Shown: piece after piece, positions 1 through 8,687 of the stretch
Layout of the letters: every line of letters begins with the position of its first letter
How positions within the stretch are numbered: the stretch's first letter is position 1
Assembly: GCF_024347655.1 (NCBI RefSeq)
Contig: NZ_AP025514.1
Span: 558,001-622,000 of the forward strand
Origin: Vibrio toranzoniae
Lineage (GTDB): Bacteria > Pseudomonadota > Gammaproteobacteria > Enterobacterales > Vibrionaceae
DNA length: 64,000 nt
Reading direction: 5' to 3'
The notes under the pieces: generated by a model
The model's input: only the letters and a program-made list of their open reading frames with translations
The model's database searches: none
Told to the model about the DNA's origin: nothing
Translations under genes and position numbers: made by a program

Positions 1-339
1 GTCTCAAGCTTAGCGGGCATTGGTGGTGGATCTTTATCTGTGCCTTTTCTTAACCATCATGGTGTAGAAATGCGCAAGGCGGTAGGGTCATCTTCGGTGT
101 GCGGCTTTGTTATCGCTATTTCAGGAATGCTCGGGTTTATTTGGCATGGCTCGTCTGTCGATGATCTTCCAGCGTTTAGTCTGGGCTATGTTTACCTGCC
201 TGCTTTGGTCGCAATTTCTTGTACTTCAGTGCTGACTACGCGAGTTGGTGCGAAACTGGCCACTCAATTGCCAACCCCTGTGCTAAAGAAATTCTTTGCG
301 GTATTTTTAATGTTTATAGCAGCCACAATGCTGCTGTAG
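1..339 (+). CDS. Sulfite exporter TauE/SafE family protein, C-terminal part (cut by window edge)
   Basis: The reading frame is open from the first base and encodes about 112 residues before a TAG stop. It begins with a glycine-rich GIGGGSLSVPFL segment, typical of the second half of TauE/SafE (DUF81) membrane permeases, and continues through three or four hydrophobic helices to a short tail. Family members export or import sulfite or other organosulfur anions across the inner membrane; the substrate here cannot be told. It lies 57 bp upstream of lgt on the same strand, with no clear terminator between them. The start and N-terminal half lie outside the window. Confidence 0.8.
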   Translation, partial: VSSLAGIGGGSLSVPFLNHHGVEMRKAVGSSSVCGFVIAISGMLGFIWHGSSVDDLPAFSLGYVYLPALVAISCTSVLTTRVGAKLATQLPTPVLKKFFAVFLMFIAATMLL

Positions 340-396
340 TGTCTTTTCTGTTAGCTGCTGAGCTGACCGTTATTCAATTTAGATAGAGAGCCAAAT

Positions 397-1218
397 ATGT
401 CTCAGGGTTTTATCGAATTCCCAAATATCGATCCTGTTCTTATTGAACTAGGACCAATTTCAGTTCGCTGGTATGGCTTAATGTACTTAGTCGGTTTTAT
501 GTTTGCTCTTTGGCTAGCAAATCGACGAGCTGATCAACCTGATAGTGGGTGGACTCGAGAGCAAGTCTCAGATTTACTGTTTGCAGGATTTCTAGGTGTG
601 GTGCTTGGTGGTCGTATTGGCTACGTACTTTTCTATAACTTTGACCTTTTCCTTGCAGACCCTCTTTACTTATTCAAGGTATGGACCGGTGGTATGTCTT
701 TCCACGGTGGTTTGCTTGGTGTTATTACTGCGATGTTTTGGTATGCCAAAAAGAACGGTCGCACCTTCTTTGGTGTGGCAGACATGATTGCACCATTGGT
801 GCCATTTGGTTTAGGCATGGGACGCTTAGGCAACTTCATGAACAGCGAGCTTTGGGGCCGTGTGACGGATGTGCCATGGGCGATTGTGTTCCCTAACGGT
901 GGTCCGCTTCCTCGTCACCCATCTCAGCTTTATGAAATGGCGCTCGAAGGTATTGTGCTGTTCTTCATCTTAAACTGGTTTATTAAAAAGCCGCGTCCTC
1001 TTGGGTCGGTATCAGGGTTATTCCTCGCAGGATATGGTACATTCCGCTTCTTAGTTGAATACGTACGTGAACCTGATGCTCACCTAGGTTTGTTCGGTGG
1101 ATTTATCTCTATGGGACAAATTTTGTCACTGCCAATGGTTATCATCGGTGTGCTGATGATGGTGTGGGCATACAAGCGTGGTCACTACAAAGATGAATTA
1201 CCACAACAAACGAAGTAA
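397..1218 (+). CDS. lgt: Prolipoprotein diacylglyceryl transferase Lgt
   Basis: A 273-residue inner-membrane enzyme that transfers diacylglycerol from phosphatidylglycerol to the lipobox cysteine of prolipoproteins, the first step of lipoprotein maturation. The sequence shows about seven hydrophobic helices, the SVRWYGLMY start of the family, a GGMSFHGGL segment, and the Lgt signature region [13 protein letters not shown] at about residues 143-155. Length matches the family (E. coli about 291). The ATG is preceded by an AGAGAG-like Shine-Dalgarno. It is followed after 9 bp by thyA, the same lgt-thyA pairing as in E. coli, so the two are probably co-transcribed. LspA, which acts two steps later, is at 11.7 kb. 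Confidence 0.98.
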   Translation: MSQGFIEFPNIDPVLIELGPISVRWYGLMYLVGFMFALWLANRRADQPDSGWTREQVSDLLFAGFLGVVLGGRIGYVLFYNFDLFLADPLYLFKVWTGGMSFHGGLLGVITAMFWYAKKNGRTFFGVADMIAPLVPFGLGMGRLGNFMNSELWGRVTDVPWAIVFPNGGPLPRHPSQLYEMALEGIVLFFILNWFIKKPRPLGSVSGLFLAGYGTFRFLVEYVREPDAHLGLFGGFISMGQILSLPMVIIGVLMMVWAYKRGHYKDELPQQTK

Positions 1219-1227
1219 GGAATTGGT

Positions 1228-2079
1228 GTGAAACAGTATTTAGATCTCTGTCAGCGTATCGTTGATGACGGTACTTGGATTGAAAATGAACGCACGGGCA
1301 AGCGCTGCCTAACTGTGATCAATGCTGACCTTGAATATGATGTTGGTAATAACCAATTCCCACTGGTAACAACACGCAAGAGTTTCTGGAAAGCGGCGGT
1401 TGCTGAACTGCTTGGCTACATCCGTGGTTACGACAATGCTGAAGATTTTCGCAAACTAGGGACAAAAACTTGGGATGCGAACTCGAACCTGAATGAAGCA
1501 TGGCTGAATAATCCTTACCGCAAGGGTGAAGACGACATGGGCCGTGTTTACGGCGTTCAAGGACGTGCATGGGCAAAACCTGACGGTGGTCATATCGACC
1601 AACTGAAGAAGATTGTTGATGATTTAACTAACGGTATTGATGACCGTGGCGAGATTTTAAACTTCTACAACCCAGGCGAGTTCCACATGGGTTGCTTGCG
1701 TCCGTGTATGTACAGCCACCACTTCTCTCTGCTTGGTGACACTCTGTACCTAAACAGTACTCAGCGATCTTGTGATGTTCCGCTAGGCCTGAACTTCAAC
1801 ATGGTTCAAGTGTATGTGTTCCTCGCTATCATGGCGCAGATCACCGGCAAGAAAGCGGGCGTGGCTTACCACAAGCTTGTTAACGCTCATATCTACGAAG
1901 ACCAATTGGCACCCATGCGTGATATCCAGTTAACGCGTGAGCCTCTAGCTGGCCCTACATTCCATATCAACCCAGAGATTAAGTCTCTAGAAGATTTGGA
2001 AACATGGGTAACGATGGATGACTTCTGGGTTGAAGGCTACGAATGCCACGAAGCGATTAAGTACCCATTCTCGGTTTAA
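1228..2079 (+). CDS. thyA: Thymidylate synthase ThyA
   Basis: Converts dUMP to dTMP with methylene-tetrahydrofolate as carbon donor and reductant. It has 283 residues and starts with GTG, preceded by AAGGAATT overlapping the end of lgt. The family motif [12 protein letters not shown] (dUMP phosphate and base binding) is present, and the catalytic cysteine is Cys160 in LRPC. The residue after that cysteine is Met rather than the His of E. coli-type LAPCH. The chain is also longer than the 264-residue E. coli enzyme, placing it in a divergent ThyA subgroup found in Vibrio. A terminator follows directly, so it ends the lgt-thyA transcript. Confidence 0.98.
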   Translation: MKQYLDLCQRIVDDGTWIENERTGKRCLTVINADLEYDVGNNQFPLVTTRKSFWKAAVAELLGYIRGYDNAEDFRKLGTKTWDANSNLNEAWLNNPYRKGEDDMGRVYGVQGRAWAKPDGGHIDQLKKIVDDLTNGIDDRGEILNFYNPGEFHMGCLRPCMYSHHFSLLGDTLYLNSTQRSCDVPLGLNFNMVQVYVFLAIMAQITGKKAGVAYHKLVNAHIYEDQLAPMRDIQLTREPLAGPTFHINPEIKSLEDLETWVTMDDFWVEGYECHEAIKYPFSV

Positions 2080-2101
2080 TCTCATTCGCTTTGCTTGATT
2101 G

Positions 2102-2127
2102 AAAGGCTGCCATTGTGCAGCCTTTTT
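2102..2127 (+). terminator. Rho-independent terminator of lgt-thyA
   Basis: An inverted repeat GGCTGC / GCAGCC with short loop is followed by a run of six T, 23 bp after the thyA stop. Confidence 0.85.
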
Positions 2128-2342
2128 TGTATCTAAGGGAACAGTGACGAGTAATCGGGATGCGAGATACGAAGAACAAAAGTACTCATCACCCCCTAGA
2201 CTGACCAAGGAAGTAGAAGTGAATCTCTTTTGTAGTGTGTTGGTGACGCTCGAGTCTCTCTGTAGAGAATAATGGTTTTTATCTACTTTTGCTTTTCGTC
2301 ACTCGTTTACTCGTATCCCTAATCTGCTTTTCAGAAAAGAAA

Positions 2343-2370
2343 AAGCCCGCAACCTAGGTTGCGGGCTTTG
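2343..2370 (-). terminator. Terminator downstream of nptA (28-bp perfect palindrome)
   Basis: A perfect palindrome with arms AAAGCCCGCAACCT / AGGTTGCGGGCTTT. Read on the minus strand it is followed by a T-rich tail, 25 bp beyond the nptA stop. The rest of the 315-bp thyA-nptA gap holds only this and the thyA terminator; I see no gene in it. Confidence 0.85.
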
Positions 2371-2394
2371 CTATAAGCGATGTTTGTTTTTCTA

Positions 2395-3540
2395 TTAAGC
2401 AGTAAGAGCTAACACGGTACCAGGCAGTACAAGGAATACTGCAACAAGGTAACCAGCGACTACCGCTTTGTTCTTCACTGCCATGTCTGAAATCATGTCT
2501 GCTGCTTTAACTGGTAGTTCACGTAGGAACGGAATGCCGAAGATGAATACCGTTGCCATAATATTGAATACCAAGTGTACTAGAGCAATCTGCAGTGCGA
2601 ATACAGCGAACTCACCAGATACTGCTGTTGCTGCAAGTAGAGCGGTAATACAGGTACCGATGTTTGCGCCCAGAGTGAATGGGTAAACGTCACGCACTTT
2701 AAGAACACCTGAGCCTACGAGCGGAACCATCAAGCTTGTTGTCGTTGAAGAAGATTGAACAAGGATAGTAACGATAGAGCCAGAAGCGATACCGTGAAGT
2801 GGACCACGACCGATTGCGTTCTTTAGAATCTCACGAGCACGCCCAACCATTAGGCTCTTCATTAGCTTACCCATTACTGTGATCGCTACGAAGATAGTCG
2901 CGATACCAAGAACGATAAGCATGATGCCGCCAACTGTGTCGCCAAACGTTGATAGTGGCTCTTTAATCGCGCTTACTACAGGTTTAGTGATTGGCTTGAT
3001 GAAGTTAAGACCCTTCATGCTCATATCACCTGTTGCTAGCATTGGAGACACTAACCAGTGAGAAATTTTCTCTAGAATACCAAACGCCATCTCTAGTGGT
3101 AGGAAGATAGCAACGGCTAATAGGTTAAAGAAGTCGTGAATTGTCGCGCTTGCGAATGCTCGTTTGAACTCATCTTTACAACGAACATGGCCAAGGCTCA
3201 CTAGCGTATTGGTTACCGTAGTACCAATGTTTGCTCCCATGATCATAGGGATGGCTAGCTCAACAGGCAAACCACCGGCTACAAGGCCAACAATAATTGA
3301 AGTAACGGTACTTGATGATTGAATAAGTGCTGTTGCCACTAAACCAATCATTAAGCCTGCAACTGGGTGTGAAGCAAATTCAAAAAGTACCTTTGCTTGC
3401 TCGCCTGTTGCCCATTTGAAGCCTGTACCAACCATTGAAACTGAAAGTAATAGTAGGTAAAGCATGAATGCCAAGTTAGCCCAGCGTAGCCAACGAGTGG
3501 TACTCGAAATAGGCGCTGCTGCAGTAGTAGCTTGGTTCAT
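2395..3540 (-). CDS. nptA: Na+/phosphate cotransporter NptA
   Basis: A 381-residue inner-membrane protein of the Na/Pi cotransporter (NaPi-II, PF02690) family. It shows the two inverted half-repeats diagnostic of the family, each with a QSSST motif (TALIQSSSTVTS near residue 72, TILVQSSSTTTS near residue 260) followed by a GANIGT segment. It imports inorganic phosphate with sodium; V. cholerae NptA has been shown to do this. It is a single-gene unit with its own terminator. Phosphate transport also appears at the far end of the window (pstS, pstC), but no Pho box is evident upstream of this gene. Confidence 0.95.
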   Translation of the reverse strand: MNQATTAAAPISSTTRWLRWANLAFMLYLLLLSVSMVGTGFKWATGEQAKVLFEFASHPVAGLMIGLVATALIQSSSTVTSIIVGLVAGGLPVELAIPMIMGANIGTTVTNTLVSLGHVRCKDEFKRAFASATIHDFFNLLAVAIFLPLEMAFGILEKISHWLVSPMLATGDMSMKGLNFIKPITKPVVSAIKEPLSTFGDTVGGIMLIVLGIATIFVAITVMGKLMKSLMVGRAREILKNAIGRGPLHGIASGSIVTILVQSSSTTTSLMVPLVGSGVLKVRDVYPFTLGANIGTCITALLAATAVSGEFAVFALQIALVHLVFNIMATVFIFGIPFLRELPVKAADMISDMAVKNKAVVAGYLVAVFLVLPGTVLALTA

Positions 3541-3927
3541 AATGTTTTCTCCATTGGACCGTTTAAGTCTGAGTGTGGTCTGTTTGTTTAATCTGAGCGA
3601 GATGTTAGAGATTAAATATGTCAGTAATATTACATTTTGATTTCGGTGAGGCTTTTTTGCATCAATTTACTATTTAAATATTTCCCCCATAAAAGACGTT
3701 TATTTAAGTCTTTGTTTATTAGTTTATTTTTGAGTTTGTGATGATGGGGGATATGGTTTTTGACAGGTAAGGAAAATGGGAAATAATCACTTTCATATTA
3801 CATTGTTCAATTTCACTTATCGGAAAAACAAATGTTTACTGGTTTTTCTTTAGGTTTTTCCGAGTTCATTGAGTGGGAAGGGGATATTTGTTATAACAAG
3901 GCATCTACTCTCTATTACGGCACATTT
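3541..3927. other. Intergenic region between divergent nptA and nhaR
   Basis: This 387-bp, AT-rich stretch must hold the divergent promoters. A TTGACA hexamer occurs at about 3759. A loose inverted repeat (TTCCCCCAT near 3682 and ATGGGGGA near 3743) could form a hairpin. I see no convincing gene. An in-frame extension of nhaR back to 3832 exists but looks non-coding. Confidence 0.5.
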
Positions 3928-4818
3928 ATGTCGCACCTCAACTATAATCATGTCTACTATTTCTGGATGGTCTGCAAGCAAGGCTCTGTTACTAAAGCGG
4001 CGGAAGCTCTATTTTTAACGCCACAAACAGTAACGGGTCAAATTAAAGCGTTAGAAGAACGTATGGATGGCAAGCTGACTAAGCGTAATGGACGCAGCGT
4101 TGAGCCTACTGAGCTTGGTCAGCTGGTCTTTAAATATGCCGATCGTATGTTTGGTCTGAGTTATGAAATGCTCGATATTGTGAATTACAGCCAGCACTCA
4201 AATATTTTGTTTGATGTGGGGGTCGCGGATGCGCTATCTAAAAGATTAGTCAGCAAGATATTGATGTCGACGATCCCGCCAGACAACAGTATTCACTTAC
4301 GTTGCTTTGAATCTACCCACGAAATGCTGCTTGAACAGCTCTCTCAGCATAAGCTGGATATGATCTTGTCTGATTGTCCGGTTGACTCTAGCCAAAGCCC
4401 TGGCTTGTTCAGCAAGAAATTGGGCGAAAGCAGTCTGAGTTTTTTCTGTTCAGGTAATGTTAAAGAGGTAAGTTTCCCCGCTGTATTAGAGCAAAGAAAA
4501 TTGTTGATCCCAGGTAGCCGTACCTCAATGGGGCGTAAAGTGCTGCAATGGTTCGATAGGCAAGGACTTAAACCTGATATCTTGGGGGAGTTTGATGATG
4601 CAGCATTGATGAAAGCTTTTGCTCGTTATCACCATGATGCTATTTTCTTAGCGCCCACACTCTATATGTCTGAGGTTGATCAAGACACATCGCTGCAGTT
4701 GCTGGGTGACATTGAAGAGTTAAAAGAGGAGTACTATGTCATATTCGCTGAGAGGATGATCCAACATCCAGCAGTAAAAAACGTATGTGACGCAGATTTT
4801 AGCAAATTGTTCGAGTGA
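3928..4818 (+). CDS. nhaR: LysR-family transcriptional activator NhaR
   Basis: A 296-residue LysR-type regulator. The N-terminus [13 protein letters not shown], the helix-turn-helix [24 protein letters not shown] split across residues 18-41, and the following KLTKRNGR are close to E. coli NhaR, which activates the Na+/H+ antiporter gene nhaA in response to sodium. I chose the ATG at 3928 because the family begins there; the frame stays open back to 3832, but those 32 codons match nothing. The C-terminal part is the periplasmic-binding-like effector domain. Unlike in E. coli, nhaA is not adjacent. Confidence 0.9.
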   Translation: MSHLNYNHVYYFWMVCKQGSVTKAAEALFLTPQTVTGQIKALEERMDGKLTKRNGRSVEPTELGQLVFKYADRMFGLSYEMLDIVNYSQHSNILFDVGVADALSKRLVSKILMSTIPPDNSIHLRCFESTHEMLLEQLSQHKLDMILSDCPVDSSQSPGLFSKKLGESSLSFFCSGNVKEVSFPAVLEQRKLLIPGSRTSMGRKVLQWFDRQGLKPDILGEFDDAALMKAFARYHHDAIFLAPTLYMSEVDQDTSLQLLGDIEELKEEYYVIFAERMIQHPAVKNVCDADFSKLFE

Positions 4819-4918
4819 GGTAGTTTGTTAATGAATTGATATCGATTATTATGATCACCCAATGTACCGGAAATACTGATAGCCCGTAGTTGGCGTAGAG
4901 GTGGTAGGGAGCCAAACT

Positions 4919-5212
4919 ATGAACTTAAAAGAGATGGAGAAGAACTCAGCAAAAGCTGTGATTCTACTCAAAGCCATGGCCAACGAACGTCGTTTACAGA
5001 TCTTGTGCCTATTGCATGGTACTGAGCTGTCGGTTGGAGAGTTGTGTGGTAAGTTGGAACTGAGCCAATCGGCTTTATCTCAACATCTTGCTTGGTTGAG
5101 AAGAGATGGTTTAGTCGAAACTCGCAAAGAAGCTCAAACCGTGTATTACACATTGAGTAGTGAAGAAGTTAAAGCAATGATTAACCTACTGCATGGCCTA
5201 TATTGCAAGTAG
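4919..5212 (+). CDS. hlyU: ArsR/SmtB-family regulator HlyU
   Basis: A 97-residue winged-helix regulator. In Vibrio, HlyU activates haemolysin and RTX toxin genes, mainly by displacing H-NS. The recognition region SQSALSQHLAWLRRDGLV and the wing KEAQTVYYTL are clear. Starting at the ATG at 4919 places the two family cysteines at residues 30 and 96, as in V. vulnificus HlyU; these act as a redox switch, and metal ligands of other ArsR proteins are absent. AGGGAG sits well placed upstream of this ATG. An in-frame GTG at 4901 would add six residues. No toxin gene is nearby, so its targets are elsewhere. Confidence 0.93.
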   Translation: MNLKEMEKNSAKAVILLKAMANERRLQILCLLHGTELSVGELCGKLELSQSALSQHLAWLRRDGLVETRKEAQTVYYTLSSEEVKAMINLLHGLYCK

Positions 5213-5542
5213 CTTATTGTTGGTGAGGAAGGTGATTCTTTATCAGGATAAGGTCGACACAAGGAAGTGTCAGTATTTCACGTCGAACGTTAATGCCTAT
5301 CTGTGATCTTTTATAAATCCACTCTCTTTTGTTGATCGGTTAGCCGTTTATCTATTTGTTTATTTGTCTATCGGGAAGCGAAATAATTTTTAGTAAACAA
5401 ATTATTTCTCAATAAGCCAATAGCTGTCAGTAAGAAAAATAACGTTCAGTAAGAAATCAAATAAAAACGTTACTCAAAATTTAGATATAAAAAAACCGGC
5501 CTAGGCCGGTTTTTTTCGTTTTGCGTTGTAATCAAATTTCTA
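5213..5542. other. Intergenic region between convergent hlyU and rpsT
   Basis: A 330-bp gap. It holds an AT-rich inverted repeat (GAAATAATTT at 5380-5389 and AAATTATTTC at 5399-5408, 9-bp loop) that may end hlyU transcription. A short direct repeat CAGTAAGAAA follows at about 5428 and 5448. The rpsT terminator lies at its right end. No gene is visible. Confidence 0.45.
5489..5516 (-). terminator. Terminator of rpsT
   Basis: The inverted repeat ACCGGCC / GGCCGGT is flanked by A-runs and T-runs on both sides, so it could act in both directions. It lies 27 bp downstream of the rpsT stop on the minus strand. Confidence 0.9.
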
Positions 5543-5803
5543 TTAAAGAGCTTTGATTGCAGCCGCGAAACGAGACTTATGACGTGCAGCTTTATTCTTA
5601 TGAATAAGGCCTTTAGTCGCCATACGGTCAAGAAGTGGTGTAACTTCTACAAGAGCAGCAGTTGCAGCTTCTTTATCACCAGCTGTGATAGCTGCGATAG
5701 TCTTTTTCATGTAAGTGCGCATCATAGAACGACGGCTAGCATTGTGCTGGCGACGTTTCTCAGCTTGGATAGCGCGCTTCTTAGCAGATTTACTGTTTGC
5801 CAA
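5543..5803 (-). CDS. rpsT: 30S ribosomal protein S20
   Basis: An 86-residue basic protein that binds 16S rRNA early in small-subunit assembly. The sequence (M)[17 protein letters not shown] is the canonical S20 N-terminus. This places the start at a TTG codon (5801-5803 read on the minus strand), as in E. coli rpsT, where the UUG start is part of its feedback control. GGGAG lies about 8 bases upstream. An in-frame GTG five codons further upstream is less likely. It is single-gene, divergent from murJ. Confidence 0.97.
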   Translation of the reverse strand: MANSKSAKKRAIQAEKRRQHNASRRSMMRTYMKKTIAAITAGDKEAATAALVEVTPLLDRMATKGLIHKNKAARHKSRFAAAIKAL

Positions 5804-6055
5804 GGGTCTAACTCCCAAAAACTTAGTTCGGTGACAATTTAAGGGCGAGGACTATCCCTCATTAGCGCTTAATTGTCAAATGATTTGTGCAAAAACCAGT
5901 CGTAGCCAAACAAACTTTGGTATAGAAAGGTCATCGCGGTTAAGATGGCGGGGATTCTAACAGCATTTTTATACCAATGCTAATAATTATGCTTCTTAGG
6001 ACAGGATAGTATTTATCCCCCGCTTAAAAGTAATCAACTAGTGTCAGAGGTTTCT

Positions 6056-7618
6056 GTGAGTAAACGACTATTAAAGTCAGGCCTGATTGTCAGTGCAATG
6101 ACTTTTGTTTCCCGTGTGTTGGGGCTAGTACGTGATGTAGTAGTAGCAAATTTGATGGGGGCAGGAGCAAGTGCCGATGTATTTTTCTTCGCTAATAAAA
6201 TTCCTAATTTCTTACGTCGACTTTTTGCAGAAGGTGCATTTTCTCAAGCGTTTGTTCCTGTATTAACGGAATATCACGCTGCTGGTGATAAAGATAAAAC
6301 TCGAGATTTAATCGCTAAAGTTTCGGGTACGCTCGGAGTATTAGTTTCGATCGTAACGATTGCTGGGGTACTGGGGTCTGGAGTGATCACCGCGATGTTT
6401 GGTGCAGGTTGGTTTATCGACTGGCTTAACGACGGCCCTGCGGCACCAAAATTTGAGTTGGCGAGCTTTATACTAAAAATTACCTTTCCTTACTTATGGT
6501 TTATCACCTTTGTGGCTTTGTCTGGTGCGATTCTTAATACCTTAGGTAAGTTTGCTGTCTCTTCTTTTACGCCTGTGTTCTTGAACGTAATGATCATTGG
6601 TGCTGCATGGTTTATTTCCCCTAACCTAGAGCAACCCGAAATTGGCTTGGCAATTGGTGTGTTTCTTGGAGGTCTCGTTCAGTTCCTTTTCCAAATGCCT
6701 TTCTTAATAAAAGCGGGTGTGTTGGTTAAGCCGAAGTGGGGCTGGAGAGATCCGGGGGTGGTTAAGATCCGCACATTAATGATCCCAGCACTGTTTGGTG
6801 TGTCTGTTAGTCAAATTAACTTATTGTTTGATACCTTCATTGCCAGTTTCCTAGCAACGGGCTCTATCAGTTGGTTGTACTACTCAGACCGACTACTTGA
6901 GTTTCCACTCGGTTTATTCGGTATCGCGATTGCGACGGTAATTCTTCCTGCTTTATCTCGTAAACACGTAGACGCTCAAGGGGAAGGGTTCGCACATACG
7001 ATGGACTGGGGCGTGCGCATGGTTTTGCTGCTTGGTATTCCTGCGATGTTAGGTCTTATCGTTTTAGCTAAACCCATGCTGATGGTGCTCTTCATGCGTG
7101 GTGAGTTCTCTCCATACGATGTACAACAGGCATCGATGTCTTTGGTTGCTTACGCGTCTGGCTTGCTTAATTTCATGCTGATCAAGGTATTGGCTCCGGG
7201 TTACTACTCTCGCCAAGATACGAAAACACCGGTTAAGTACGGCATTATCGCCATGGTGACCAATATGGTGTTTAACGCGATCTTTGCTTATTTCTATGGT
7301 TATGTTGGTTTGGCGATTGCGACAGCCTTGTCTGCTTTCGTGAATATGTCATTGTTATATCGCGGATTGCACCTTGCTGGTGTGTATCAATTATCTAAGA
7401 CCACTTTGTTATTTAGCGCTAAGTTACTTATCTCAGGTAGTGTGATGGTTGCGGCTATTTTGTGGCAGCTTGATAGCATGCAAAAGTGGCTTGAATGGGG
7501 ATTCAGTCAGAGAGCGATGACATTAACAGGCTTGATTGGACTTGGTGGCTTTGTTTATATTGTTTCTGTATTGATTTTAGGTGTCCGAGTAAAACATTTA
7601 AAAGCAGCGACAGATTAA
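6056..7618 (+). CDS. murJ: Lipid II flippase MurJ
   Basis: A 520-residue MOP-superfamily protein with about 14 membrane helices that moves lipid II across the inner membrane for peptidoglycan synthesis. Diagnostic segments are SRVLGLVRDVVVAN near the start and NFLRRLFAEGAFSQAFVPVL at about residues 50-70. The chosen start is the GTG at 6056, with AGAGG five bases upstream; a GTG at 6041 in the same frame would add five residues and lacks such a site. It is followed by ribF after a 70-bp gap that carries a possible TATAAT at about 7631. The murJ-ribF-ileS-lspA-fkpB-ispH order is conserved in Vibrio. Confidence 0.96.
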   Translation: MSKRLLKSGLIVSAMTFVSRVLGLVRDVVVANLMGAGASADVFFFANKIPNFLRRLFAEGAFSQAFVPVLTEYHAAGDKDKTRDLIAKVSGTLGVLVSIVTIAGVLGSGVITAMFGAGWFIDWLNDGPAAPKFELASFILKITFPYLWFITFVALSGAILNTLGKFAVSSFTPVFLNVMIIGAAWFISPNLEQPEIGLAIGVFLGGLVQFLFQMPFLIKAGVLVKPKWGWRDPGVVKIRTLMIPALFGVSVSQINLLFDTFIASFLATGSISWLYYSDRLLEFPLGLFGIAIATVILPALSRKHVDAQGEGFAHTMDWGVRMVLLLGIPAMLGLIVLAKPMLMVLFMRGEFSPYDVQQASMSLVAYASGLLNFMLIKVLAPGYYSRQDTKTPVKYGIIAMVTNMVFNAIFAYFYGYVGLAIATALSAFVNMSLLYRGLHLAGVYQLSKTTLLFSAKLLISGSVMVAAILWQLDSMQKWLEWGFSQRAMTLTGLIGLGGFVYIVSVLILGVRVKHLKAATD

Positions 7619-7688
7619 TACTGATTAGTATATAATCCGTCGGTTTCACACAATAAATGATGCAAATAGCAGGTTTTAGTTGATCATA

Positions 7689-8624
7689 ATGGAACTGATC
7701 CGAGGTATACACAATATAAAAGCGCAGCATCGTGGCTGTGTATTAACCATAGGTAACTTCGATGGTGTTCATTTAGGACATCAAGAGGTGCTAAGTCAGG
7801 TTTCTAAACAAGCGGCAGTATTAGGACTCCCCTCTGTTGTCATGACGTTTGAACCACAGCCTATGGAGCTGTTTGCCCGAGATAGAGCGCCAGCACGTTT
7901 AACTCGCTTGCGAGATAAATACGTGCAACTGAGTAAGCTAGATATCAGTCGTTTACTGTGCGTTAATTTTAACCAGTATTTTGCAAGTTTATCTGCGGAA
8001 GCATTCATTAAAGATCTTCTGGTTGATAAGCTGGGTGTTAAGTTCTTGGTGGTTGGTGACGATTTTTGTTTTGGCAAAGGTCGCACGGGTAATTTCGCTA
8101 TGCTTAAAGAAGCTGGCGAAAAATATGGTTTTGAGGTGGTAAGCACCCAGAGCTATTGCTTAAACCAATTACGAGTAAGCAGCACCGAGATACGAAATGC
8201 ATTAGCGGCTGATGACTTGGCTGCAAGTGCAACCATGTTAGGGCGTGATTACAGTATTAGTGGTCGTGTTTCTCATGGTCGAAAATTAGGGAGAACCATA
8301 GGTTTCCCTACCGCTAACATTCCATTAAAGCGTTGCGTTTCTCCTGTTTCGGGAGTCTATGTTGTTGAAGCTTTGGATATCGACGGTGTTCCTGTCGGTG
8401 GCGTGGCTAACATTGGACAACGACCAACGGTTAATGGCGTAAGGCAGCAATTAGAAGTGCACTTTTTTGACTTTAAAGCCAATTTATATGGTAAACAGTT
8501 AGAAGTACGACTTTTACACAAACTGCGCGACGAGATAAAATTTGAATCGTTCGACGCATTAAAGAATCAAATAGAATTGGATGCTGAAGCCGCAAGGGTG
8601 TGGCTGCTTCAGCTAAAGAATTAA
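7689..8624 (+). CDS. ribF: Bifunctional riboflavin kinase / FAD synthetase RibF
   Basis: 311 residues. It phosphorylates riboflavin to FMN and adenylylates FMN to FAD. The N-terminal FAD synthetase (nucleotidyltransferase) domain carries TIGNFDGVHLGH at about residues 20-31. The C-terminal riboflavin kinase domain carries GRTIGFPTANI at about residues 200-210. The ATG at 7689 (MELIRGIH) matches the family start; an in-frame TTG three codons earlier is unlikely. It lies upstream of ileS with a 63-bp gap, the same order as in E. coli. Confidence 0.97.
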   Translation: MELIRGIHNIKAQHRGCVLTIGNFDGVHLGHQEVLSQVSKQAAVLGLPSVVMTFEPQPMELFARDRAPARLTRLRDKYVQLSKLDISRLLCVNFNQYFASLSAEAFIKDLLVDKLGVKFLVVGDDFCFGKGRTGNFAMLKEAGEKYGFEVVSTQSYCLNQLRVSSTEIRNALAADDLAASATMLGRDYSISGRVSHGRKLGRTIGFPTANIPLKRCVSPVSGVYVVEALDIDGVPVGGVANIGQRPTVNGVRQQLEVHFFDFKANLYGKQLEVRLLHKLRDEIKFESFDALKNQIELDAEAARVWLLQLKN

Positions 8625-8687
8625 TCGGATGATTCCACCGGTTAACATAATGTCTAACTTCGCCCAATATAACGGAATTAAGAATCG

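Noticed and set aside
3832..3927. In-frame upstream extension of nhaR by 32 codons
   Set aside because: The NhaR family starts at [13 protein letters not shown] (3928); the extra residues look like translated promoter DNA.
8625..8687. Possible T-box or leader peptide for ileS
   Set aside because: The 63-bp gap has no Ile-codon run, specifier loop or terminator.
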